DNA of 5,159 nucleotides from Rhodospirillales bacterium (GTDB lineage Bacteria; Pseudomonadota; Alphaproteobacteria; Rhodospirillales; Casp-alpha2), in the NCBI GenBank assembly GCA_018664265.1, contig JABJOR010000214.1:1-5159 (forward strand), given 5' to 3'. The position numbers and the translations under genes are program-made. Below, in pieces: positions 1-5,159 of this stretch; the first letter of the stretch is position 1; the number at the start of each line of letters is the position of its first letter. Below the pieces are notes generated by a model. The model saw only the letters and a program-made list of their open reading frames with translations, did not search any database and had not been told where the DNA came from.

Positions 1-940
1 TATAACCCTGGAAAAACACCTCGGCGGCCTTCACGAATTGTGAGCGAACATAATAGGTCTCACCCAGCCAATACCGTGCATTGACCACCAATGGATCATC
101 TCCAAATTTGTCAACAAATGCAGTAAGAGCCAGGGCTGCATCTTCATACTTGGCCTGACGCATCAGACCAAAAGCATGGGTATATTCCTCTTGTGCCGTC
201 CCAGCTGTCAAAGCAGCGGATTGCGTGGTCACTGGCTCTTGTGCAGATTCGACAACCTGTGGAACAGCCGATAGCGTATTTTCGCTTTGGACAATAGTCT
301 CTGAGACGCTTTCCTGATTTTGAACAGTCGCAGCCTGATCAGAGATTTCCTGTAATTGGGTTTCGCTGATGGTTCCCAATACGCCACTTGTGGTCTGGGA
401 CATTACCGTTGTTACATCACCAACAGCTGGGGCTGTATTCATTTGCATTTCATCGGAGGTTGTGGCTCCTGAATTAATCCCGGACACATTCATGGAAGAG
501 CCCGCGCCACCTTGCTCCAGCGCACTCAGTCGATAATCAATATCGGACACTAATTTTTCAAGTTGTGTTGAAATTTGAAAAATCCGATGATCCAATTCTT
601 CCATGGAACCGGTTGCCACGCGCACATCATTTTCAAGCGCCGCAATTCGAGCATCAATTCGAGCGACAGACGGTGTGCTTATGGTAGAGCCCGCCCCGGA
701 AGTTGCATCAGATTGTCCACTGGAAAGCTCTGGTGGTGTTCCGGTTGAGCCTTTCGCAATATGAATATTTAAAGCACGAATATCACGTTCCAAACGATCA
801 ATACGATCAATCAGTCCCTGAACATCCTGTGCGCTCGCCGACATAACACTGCCGAGTACAAGCCAGATGCTCATCATCAGAATTCCGGCGGTGCGCAATA
901 CCATGGACTGTCTTTTACATGTCATATTCGTATTTCTCAT
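1..940 (-). CDS. cpoB: Cell division coordinator CpoB (YbgF), 3' end outside window
   Basis: Periplasmic partner of Tol-Pal; in E. coli CpoB connects outer-membrane constriction with septal peptidoglycan synthesis. The frame is open from a stop at 947-949 to the window edge, giving 313 visible residues. Residues about 14-37 form a signal peptide with an ASA|Q cleavage site (A37/Q38). Two coiled-coil segments follow, about 38-62 and 92-142, then a Ser/Thr/Gln-rich linker of about 105 residues. A TPR region begins near 251 with EEYTHAFGLMRQAKYEDA and DPLVVNARYWLGETYY, typical of the YbgF C-terminal domain; the remaining TPRs lie beyond the window. The start is uncertain. The ATG at 940 is the first in frame, but those at 925 and 904 also work, and 904 would give a more usual 25-residue signal peptide. 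No strong Shine-Dalgarno decides it. It lies last in the operon, behind a terminator-like hairpin. The identity is secure from the TPR signature and the position after pal. Confidence 0.93.
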   Translation of the reverse strand, partial: MRNTNMTCKRQSMVLRTAGILMMSIWLVLGSVMSASAQDVQGLIDRIDRLERDIRALNIHIAKGSTGTPPELSSGQSDATSGAGSTISTPSVARIDARIAALENDVRVATGSMEELDHRIFQISTQLEKLVSDIDYRLSALEQGGAGSSMNVSGINSGATTSDEMQMNTAPAVGDVTTVMSQTTSGVLGTISETQLQEISDQAATVQNQESVSETIVQSENTLSAVPQVVESAQEPVTTQSAALTAGTAQEEYTHAFGLMRQAKYEDAALALTAFVDKFGDDPLVVNARYWLGETYYVRSQFVKAAEVFFQGY

Positions 941-984
941 ATTCAGTTATCCGGAGCTCTCATGATCCAGTAGAAATAAGGCAT

Positions 985-1034
985 AAAAACGGCGCTGTCA
1001 GGTTAATTCAAATCAACCCGATCAGCGCCATTTT
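985..1034 (-). terminator. Intrinsic terminator-like hairpin between pal and cpoB
   Basis: Two 20-base arms (985-1004 and 1015-1034) flank a 10-base loop. In the minus-strand RNA, GGCGCUG pairs with CAGCGCC. The pairing is extended by a UC/GA step after one bulged A, a GGUU/AACC segment including a G-U pair, and an outer A/U clamp. The 3' arm ends in GTTTTT. The hairpin begins 27 bases after the pal stop codon, which suits termination of the tolB-pal message. The A-run on the other side makes it potentially bidirectional, although no plus-strand gene is seen. Pairing was done by eye and no folding energy was computed. Confidence 0.8.
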
Positions 1035-1061
1035 CGAAACCATTAATCAGTCAGGTATCAG

Positions 1062-1571
1062 TTACCGTACAACAGTTTCCGCACGACGATTTTGTGCATA
1101 TGCAGCGTCGTTGGAACCCATAGCTACAGGACGTTCTTCACCGTAGGAAGAAACATTAATGCGGCTGGCTGAAACACCGAGGGACACAAGATAATCCTTG
1201 GCTGAATTTGCACGACGTGCGCCCAAAGCCAAGTTGTATTCACGTGTTCCACGTTCGTCGCAGTGACCTTCGAGGGTGACCATAACACCAGAATTTTGCT
1301 TCATCCATGCAGCCTGTTTTTCAAGCGTTGCACGAGAAATATCATTCAGATCAAAGCGGTCATAATCGAAATAAACCCGATCACCGACATTGACCATCAG
1401 GTCACGCTGCGAGCCTGGTGTGATGGGATCAACCATAGCCGTTGTGGCTGCAGCAGTGGTGCTAGCCGTTGTCGCTCCATCACCAGTAGACGCCATATCT
1501 TCTTCAGGTGCTGTTTCACATGCTGAAATCAATGTTACAGCAGCTAGAATGCCGAGAATTTTAAATCGCAT
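1062..1571 (-). CDS. pal: Peptidoglycan-associated lipoprotein Pal
   Basis: Outer-membrane lipoprotein that binds peptidoglycan non-covalently and is the outer-membrane end of Tol-Pal, also binding TolB. The product has 169 residues. A 17-residue lipoprotein signal peptide ends in the lipobox ISA-C18, so Cys18 should be acylated; Glu19 at +2 does not look like a retention signal. An Ala/Thr-rich linker (about 25-55) leads to an OmpA-like domain (about 62-169). This has VYFDYDRFDL at 67-75, EGHCDERGT at 101-109 and NLALGARRA at 113-121. D105 and R120 match in spacing the Asp/Arg pair that binds diaminopimelate in OmpA-like domains. The frame stays open to an ATG at 1604, but the ATG at 1571 is chosen. 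It has GAGGGGG close upstream and puts the hydrophobic core directly after MRFK, whereas the longer form adds an acidic, unfavourable n-region. A 193-nt gap separates it from tolB. Length and motifs are normal for alphaproteobacterial Pal. Confidence 0.97.
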   Translation of the reverse strand: MRFKILGILAAVTLISACETAPEEDMASTGDGATTASTTAAATTAMVDPITPGSQRDLMVNVGDRVYFDYDRFDLNDISRATLEKQAAWMKQNSGVMVTLEGHCDERGTREYNLALGARRANSAKDYLVSLGVSASRINVSSYGEERPVAMGSNDAAYAQNRRAETVVR

Positions 1572-1576
1572 TATAT

Positions 1577-1583
1577 CCCCCTC
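1577..1583 (-). promoter_or_regulatory. Shine-Dalgarno of pal
   Basis: GAGGGGG lies five bases upstream of the ATG at 1571 on the minus strand. It is the strongest purine-rich ribosome binding site in the window and decides the pal start against the upstream in-frame ATG at 1604. Confidence 0.85.
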
Positions 1584-1610
1584 AAATAGGAGTTGTTTGT
1601 TCAATTATTG

Positions 1611-1627
1611 TACCAGTTCGTCTGGTA
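1611..1627. repeat. Perfect 6-bp inverted repeat upstream of pal
   Basis: TACCAG, five spacer bases, then CTGGTA form a perfect dyad about 40 bases upstream of the pal start. The minus strand also reads TACAAT across 1607-1612, a -10-like hexamer that shares two bases with the dyad. It could be an operator or a small hairpin in the pal leader. It has no T-run and is too short for a convincing terminator. No regulator can be named. Confidence 0.4.
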
Positions 1628-1634
1628 TAGAGAA

Positions 1635-1663
1635 ACAGTACAGTTAAATAGTCTATCTAACAA
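1635..1663 (-). promoter_or_regulatory. Weak candidate promoter for pal
   Basis: On the minus strand TTGTTA (1658-1663) is separated by 17 bases from TACTGT (1635-1640), with four of six and three of six matches to sigma-70 consensus. An alternative -10, TACAAT at 1607-1612, has no good -35 partner. A third pair, TTGGAA with TAATAC, lies further upstream in the same gap. In an A/T-rich spacer such matches arise easily by chance. The main argument for a pal promoter is the unusual 193-nt gap itself. Confidence 0.2.
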
Positions 1664-1730
1664 GTTGTATTACTGAGAAAACCACATGATTCCAAGTACT
1701 TTTTTCCAAAAACTTCAATTAAAGCTTTAT

Positions 1731-1746
1731 TGTGATCTTTATCACA
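1731..1746. promoter_or_regulatory. Perfect CRP/FNR-family palindrome in the tolB-pal gap
   Basis: The sequence TGTGATCTTTATCACA is a perfect inverted repeat, TGTGAT-N4-ATCACA. It equals the known CRP half-site arrangement TGTGA-N6-TCACA, and FNR/FixK sites (TTGAT-N4-ATCAA) have the same geometry. It lies 18 bases after the tolB stop codon and about 160 bases upstream of the pal start. It is therefore placed to control a pal-cpoB promoter rather than the tolQRAB promoter, which is outside the window. A ten-base palindrome, TAAAGCTTTA, sits next to it at 1720-1729. No T-run follows on either strand, so it is not a terminator. That a CRP-family protein binds here is inference. Confidence 0.45.
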
Positions 1747-1764
1747 GATGCGATATTTGTTATT

Positions 1765-3183
1765 TTAGGGAATTATTGGTGACCATGCGGGGTCCGAAGC
1801 ATCACACATTGTTGCGACTTCCCGTTCATTATGCCCTGTCAGGTCAATGGTAAACAGGCGTGAGCGCCCTCCTGAACCATCTTCATTTGTACGTTCTTTA
1901 CGGAAAAACATAAGAACACGTCCATTGGGTGCCCAGGTCGGGGCTTCAATTTTGAAATCTTCTGCCAACAGGCGTTCGCCACTACCATCTGCGCGCATAA
2001 CGCCAATGAAGAATCGGCCTCCCTTCATTTTGGTGAAAGCAATCATATCACCACGAGGAGACCATACCGGCGTTGCATAGCGTCCGCCATCATGACTGAT
2101 TCGGCGTACGCTTCCACCTTTGCTGGACATCACATAGAGTTGCTGAGAGCCACCACGATCCGAGTTAAACACAACAAACTTGCCATCCGGCGAGAAACTT
2201 GGGGACGTATCAATTCCAGAATGCTTAGTCAGCTGCGCAACTTCACGGGTTTGTAAATTCTGTGTATAAATATCTGAATTACCGTCTGCCGCCATACTCA
2301 TGATTATGGTCTTGCCATCATGGGAAAATCTTGGCGCAAAGGTCATGCCGGGAAAATCACCAACCACTTCCTGATGGCCCGAATCAATATTGAAGATATA
2401 AACCCGCGGAACATTCCCATGGTAGGACATATAGGTGATTTCTTGCTGGCTTGGCGAGAATCGAGGTGTCAGTACCAGAGAAGAACCATCTGTCAGATAA
2501 CGGCGGTTTTCGCCATCCTGATCCATAATGGATAACCGCTTGCCGAATGGATTTAAGCGTGTTGTCGCCTTACAAGAACCAGTTTCACTTTGTTGGGCAA
2601 TATAAACGATGCGGGTATCAAAATACCCTTCTTCACCTGTAAGTCGTTTATAGATGGCATCCGCAATAATATGCGCAACGCGCCGCCAATTTTCCGGCAC
2701 GGTAAAGTAGGCAAGTCCAACCAGTTGCTGTTCCGCAAAAACATCCCACAAGCGAAATTCAACCCGCAGCCGCCCATCTTCGACAAGTTGCGTTCGCCCC
2801 TGCACCAAGGCCTGTGCATTGATAATACGCCAATCGCCAAACCTTGGCAGCGTGTTCATATCTTCAGGGGATTGAATAAAAGCGTTTGAATCAATGGGCT
2901 TAAACAAGCCGGATCGTTCCAGATCAGCCGCCACAACATCTGAAATGCTTCGCCCGTAGCTGATTTCTTCCGTTTGCTCTCCCATAAAAGGCGCAACAGC
3001 AACGGGTAATGGCTCAACAGTTCCACGGGTAATATCAATATTCAGCTCTGCCACAGCATTTGAAGAAACGCTGGCAACAATTATCAGGCCAACAGCCAAT
3101 ACTCCAAGCACACGTTTGCAAAAAGTCGAATAGAAAGCGTTAAAACACATTGCAGTTCTCTTTTTCTGAATTGGCTCGAGCAT
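1765..3183 (-). CDS. tolB: Tol-Pal system beta-propeller protein TolB
   Basis: Periplasmic protein that binds Pal through its beta-propeller and TolA through its N-terminal segment. The product is 472 residues if the first ATG is used, against about 430 for the E. coli precursor. A Sec signal peptide with core [17 protein letters not shown] ends in AVA|E (A45/E46). The mature protein opens with ELNIDITRG, the place of the TolA-interacting strand in E. coli. The TolB N domain covers about 46-180. A propeller follows (about 190-472) with six PD40-type motifs: PRFSP (240), PRFSHDG (284), PSFSPDG (328), PVWSPRG (372), PTWAPNG (415) and the closing PAWSP (465). The ATG at 3183 is two bases after the tolA stop. 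An ATG at 3150 behind an AGAGAA stretch would give a more ordinary signal peptide, so the start is open. Blade one contains a short insertion-like stretch around C204 compared with the usual form, and C204 and C460 are the only cysteines in the mature protein. Confidence 0.97.
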   Translation of the reverse strand: MLEPIQKKRTAMCFNAFYSTFCKRVLGVLAVGLIIVASVSSNAVAELNIDITRGTVEPLPVAVAPFMGEQTEEISYGRSISDVVAADLERSGLFKPIDSNAFIQSPEDMNTLPRFGDWRIINAQALVQGRTQLVEDGRLRVEFRLWDVFAEQQLVGLAYFTVPENWRRVAHIIADAIYKRLTGEEGYFDTRIVYIAQQSETGSCKATTRLNPFGKRLSIMDQDGENRRYLTDGSSLVLTPRFSPSQQEITYMSYHGNVPRVYIFNIDSGHQEVVGDFPGMTFAPRFSHDGKTIIMSMAADGNSDIYTQNLQTREVAQLTKHSGIDTSPSFSPDGKFVVFNSDRGGSQQLYVMSSKGGSVRRISHDGGRYATPVWSPRGDMIAFTKMKGGRFFIGVMRADGSGERLLAEDFKIEAPTWAPNGRVLMFFRKERTNEDGSGGRSRLFTIDLTGHNEREVATMCDASDPAWSPIIP

Positions 3184-3185
3184 GA

Positions 3186-4091
3186 TTAAAGCATATCCTT
3201 GGGATTAAAGTTTAGTGTCATAGTACGCCATTGCTCATATTGGTCTAACGGCAATGGAAGCGGCTGACAACTGGGATTTTTCGTCGCCCGCAAAGCACTT
3301 TCGGCGGCAGCCCTGAAAAATGTATCAGTCATAGCCCGTTCCACATCCACAATCATAGCACTTCTGACTGTAGCATTTGTATTCATATCCACATGAATTT
3401 CAATAACCAGTTCATCTGCATCCTTTGCCCCAGCCGGGACAATCCAGCATTTACGTAACTGAGCAGCAACAGCTTCACGGACGCTGACAGAAATGGGTTG
3501 GCTAATATCCATCTTTTTTGTCTGCTTGGTGTTTATGGCCTGCGCCATCTGTTCTTCAAAGCTGAGCTCTTTCTTTTCTTCTTCAGCCTCTTCCGGCGGA
3601 GGCGTGACTACGTCTTTCTTCAAATCTTCAATGGTCTTCAGCATTGAGGCAAAAGGATCAGGCGGTTCAGGTTTGCGCTGTGGCTTGGCTTCAAGCAGGA
3701 TTTTTGATGGTTGCGGTACAGGCTCCGGTTCCGGTTCAGGCTCAGGTTCGGGTTCAGGTTCTGGCTCTGGTTCGGGCTCCGGTTCCGGTTCCGGTTCAGG
3801 TTCAGGCTCAGGCTCAGGCTCAGGTTCTGGTTCTGGTTCTGGTTCTGGCTCAGGCTCAGGTTCAGGCTCCGGTTCGGGCTCCGGTTCCGGCTCGGGCTCG
3901 ACCTCAGGTTCTGGCTCTGGAACGGGTTGCGGCTGGTTTGTCTCTTCTGAAATATTAACAATTTCAACGATCATCACGTCTTCGATCAAATTCAAATCCG
4001 GACGCAACGACGGCAGCACGATATATGCAGAGGCCAAGACCGCTGAATGAAATAAAATAGACAGAGTAAAACCGCGCAAAGGAGTCGACAT
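3186..4091 (-). CDS. tolA: TolA, inner-membrane anchor with long Glu-Pro spacer
   Basis: Couples the TolQR proton motor to TolB and Pal across the periplasm. The product has 301 residues. A short cytoplasmic start (MSTPLRG) precedes one membrane helix (about 8-28) that carries S11-x3-H15, the SxxxH arrangement by which TonB and TolA contact ExbBD or TolQR. The spacer includes EPEPE at 59-63, then V64, then 30 uninterrupted Glu-Pro pairs from E65 to P124. Next come [16 protein letters not shown] (145-160), a charged Glu/Lys segment, and a TolA/TonB-like C-terminal domain (about 200-301). This domain contains [11 protein letters not shown] and [17 protein letters not shown], and C215 and C275 could form its disulphide, as TolA domain III has in E. 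coli. The start lies 9 bases after the tolR stop. The gene could be named TonB from the spacer alone. The position between tolR and tolB and the ending [10 protein letters not shown], like other alphaproteobacterial TolA proteins, argue for TolA. Confidence 0.93.
   Translation of the reverse strand: MSTPLRGFTLSILFHSAVLASAYIVLPSLRPDLNLIEDVMIVEIVNISEETNQPQPVPEPEPEVEPEPEPEPEPEPEPEPEPEPEPEPEPEPEPEPEPEPEPEPEPEPEPEPEPEPEPEPEPEPVPQPSKILLEAKPQRKPEPPDPFASMLKTIEDLKKDVVTPPPEEAEEEKKELSFEEQMAQAINTKQTKKMDISQPISVSVREAVAAQLRKCWIVPAGAKDADELVIEIHVDMNTNATVRSAMIVDVERAMTDTFFRAAAESALRATKNPSCQPLPLPLDQYEQWRTMTLNFNPKDML
3721..3900 (-). repeat. 30 tandem 6-bp units encoding (Glu-Pro)30
   Basis: On the plus strand the region is exactly 30 consecutive units of GGYTCN with no interruption. 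In the coding strand the variable bases fall at the third positions of Glu (GAA/GAG) and Pro (CCN) codons, so every difference is synonymous. All eight possible unit variants occur. Counting by eye, GGCTCA appears six times, GGTTCA and GGTTCT five each, GGCTCC and GGTTCC four each, GGTTCG three, GGCTCG twice and GGCTCT once. Runs of identical neighbours (three GGCTCA at 3805-3822, four GGTTCT at 3823-3846) suggest recent local copying. Confidence 0.97.
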
Positions 4092-4100
4092 GCCGTTGCC

Positions 4101-4601
4101 TTACTGCCCCTCTTGTGTCGTTGAGATAGCTGGCTCGACTGGTTTTACTACTTTTGTTGATTTGGCAGCCGTTACCAGCCCGACTTTCTTATATCCAGCC
4201 GAATTGATGGTTCCCATGACTCTCATGATCTGCCCATAATCAATATCGGCATCCCCTCGAATGAATATCCGGGCATCCGGGTTCTCCCCGGTAATAGCCT
4301 GCAAACGTGGCACCAGAGTTTCAAGCTCGAGAACGGTTTCCTGTAAGTAAATTACCCCGTCTGCATCCACGGTAATGGTCAATGGCTCATCATTACCCGG
4401 CAGGGAATTGGCTTTGGTTTTAGGCAGGTTGACTTCAACGCCAACGGTCAAAAGTGGTGCCGTCACCATAAAGATAACCAGCAACACCAACATCACATCC
4501 ACAAAAGGTGTCACGTTAATCTCGCTCATAGGGCTGTGGTTGGACCGCCCGCTCCAAGACGACCTGCCACCACGCGAGCGCCCTCGAATACTAGCTGCCA
4601 T
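4101..4601 (-). CDS. tolR: Tol-Pal motor subunit TolR (ExbD family)
   Basis: Inner-membrane proton-channel partner of TolQ; converts proton-motive force into movement of TolA. The product has 166 residues. A basic Gly/Arg/Ser-rich cytoplasmic start of about 24 residues is followed by the family signature [22 protein letters not shown]35 in FVDVML is the conserved transmembrane Asp of the proton path (D23 in E. coli TolR), and the helix spans about 33-53. The periplasmic ExbD-type domain runs from about 55 to 147 and includes [18 protein letters not shown] Lys/Val/Pro-rich tail follows. The ATG at 4601 is chosen because it lies behind AAGG at a suitable distance and gives the usual N-terminus. 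It overlaps the tolQ stop by 11 bases, suggesting translational coupling. The frame continues upstream to an ATG at 4814, but that would run deep inside tolQ and add residues unlike any TolR. Confidence 0.96.
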   Translation of the reverse strand: MAASIRGRSRGGRSSWSGRSNHSPMSEINVTPFVDVMLVLLVIFMVTAPLLTVGVEVNLPKTKANSLPGNDEPLTITVDADGVIYLQETVLELETLVPRLQAITGENPDARIFIRGDADIDYGQIMRVMGTINSAGYKKVGLVTAAKSTKVVKPVEPAISTTQEGQ

Positions 4602-5159
4602 GATCAGACCTTGCATCCAGTTCGCGCGATAATATGGCTGCCAGCTCACCAGCAAAGGTATCAAGGCGGCTGGCATAACGGTCCAGATCCTTGGAAATCT
4701 TGTTATAGGCGACAACTGCCGGGATAGCTGCCAGCAGCCCCAGAGCTGTTGCAAACAGGGCTTCTGCAATACCGGGTGCAACAACAGCAAGGCTGGTATT
4801 TTGAGACATTGCAATAGACTGGAAGCTATTCATAATCCCCCACACGGTGCCAAACAATCCGATAAAGGGAGCTGTCGAGCCCGTCGTGGCCAGCAACGTC
4901 AATTGCCGTTCAACCCGCTCCATTTCGCGGGTCAGGGTAATTTGCATAACCCGGTCAACACGCTCTGGCAGCGTAATCGTCGTCATAGAGCTTTCTTTTG
5001 TTCCGGGCGGGTTTCGCCGCCATTCGCGCATGGCAGCAACGAAAACCGCCGACATCGGATCGCTGGGCTTAACGCCGATACGATCATACAGATCATCCAG
5101 CGATCCACCGGACCAAAAGGCGCCTTCGAAGCTGTTGGCCTTGCTGTTCAGTTTGCGAA
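4591..5159 (-). CDS. tolQ: Tol-Pal motor subunit TolQ (ExbB/MotA family), 5' end outside window
   Basis: Inner-membrane subunit that forms the proton-driven stator with TolR and drives TolA. The C-terminal 188 residues are visible; the start codon and first membrane helix lie beyond the right edge. The visible part begins in the cytoplasmic domain with [20 protein letters not shown], continuing into DDLYDRIG and FVAAMREW. Two membrane helices follow: one around [20 protein letters not shown], the other around [20 protein letters not shown]. The Thr in FGTVWG and the Thr in FATALG correspond to T145 and T178 of E. coli TolQ, which line the ion path. The C-terminus, [17 protein letters not shown] and beyond, is a short cytoplasmic helix. 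The stop TAG lies inside the first codons of tolR. An internal ATG at 5055 is not the start, since the homologous sequence clearly continues upstream to the window edge. Confidence 0.97.
   Translation of the reverse strand, partial: RKLNSKANSFEGAFWSGGSLDDLYDRIGVKPSDPMSAVFVAAMREWRRNPPGTKESSMTTITLPERVDRVMQITLTREMERVERQLTLLATTGSTAPFIGLFGTVWGIMNSFQSIAMSQNTSLAVVAPGIAEALFATALGLLAAIPAVVAYNKISKDLDRYASRLDTFAGELAAILSRELDARSDHGS

Noticed and set aside
919..1146. Plus-strand 75-codon frame across the pal end and the pal-cpoB gap
   Set aside because: It runs antisense to pal and through the terminator hairpin, with no recognisable protein features.
1572..1604. Upstream start for pal at 1604
   Set aside because: It would put an acidic 11-residue extension before the lipoprotein signal peptide and would bury the strong GAGGGGG site inside the gene.
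1731..1746. The tolB-pal palindrome as a terminator for tolB
   Set aside because: The stem is only six base pairs, A/T-rich, and no T-run follows on the minus strand.
2320..2889. Several 60-99-codon frames on both strands inside tolB
   Set aside because: They are out-of-frame shadows of a well-supported beta-propeller gene and have no family features.
3721..3900. Six-base array considered as a non-coding satellite or CRISPR-like repeat
   Set aside because: Units are directly adjacent with no spacers, and all variation is synonymous in the tolA frame, which shows it is coding.
3493..4050. Plus-strand open frame of 185 codons with a long Gly-Ser repeat
   Set aside because: It is the antisense reading of the Glu-Pro array of tolA; GGYTCN reads Gly-Ser on the other strand. 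It has no ribosome site or homology, and the tolA frame is clearly real.
4602..4814. Upstream extension of tolR to an ATG at 4814
   Set aside because: It lies wholly inside the coding sequence of tolQ in another frame and adds residues unlike TolR. The ATG at 4601 has a suitable ribosome site and the usual N-terminus.

Overview
The window carries most of a Tol-Pal cell-envelope operon, all on the minus strand. In transcription order it reads tolQ (5' end outside the window), tolR, tolA, tolB, pal and cpoB/ybgF (3' end outside the window). Gene order, the style of the proteins and a base composition of roughly half G+C by eye point to an alphaproteobacterium. Supporting signs are the TolQ stretch [15 protein letters not shown], the Pal motif EGHCDERGTREYNLALG, and a TolA that ends in a TonB/TolA-type C-terminal domain. 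The genus cannot be told from the sequence. There are no RNA genes, insertion sequences, CRISPR arrays or phage genes, and the plus strand holds only shadow frames.

Layout, right to left. TolQ lacks its N-terminus but keeps its second and third membrane helices. It overlaps tolR by 11 nt. TolR is followed after 9 nt by tolA, and tolA after 2 nt by tolB, so tolQRAB looks like one tightly coupled unit. A 193-nt gap separates tolB from pal. It holds a perfect TGTGA-N6-TCACA palindrome, a second perfect inverted repeat, and weak promoter-like hexamers. Pal starts behind a strong Shine-Dalgarno. Between pal and cpoB lies a long hairpin followed by a T-run, a good intrinsic terminator candidate, so cpoB may be expressed below pal or from its own signals.

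How the parts work together, from knowledge of the family: TolQ and TolR form the inner-membrane proton-driven motor. TolA is anchored beside them and reaches across the periplasm. TolB and the lipoprotein Pal sit at the outer membrane and the peptidoglycan. CpoB links the machine to septal peptidoglycan synthesis. Together they keep the envelope intact and draw the outer membrane in at division.

The most distinctive thing here is the TolA spacer. It contains 30 uninterrupted Glu-Pro dipeptides, encoded by 30 six-base units that vary only at synonymous positions. This is a TonB-like acidic polyproline rod in the place where textbook enterobacterial TolA has a long alpha-helix. Otherwise the region is a conventional housekeeping operon, and I see no evidence for a wholly new system.
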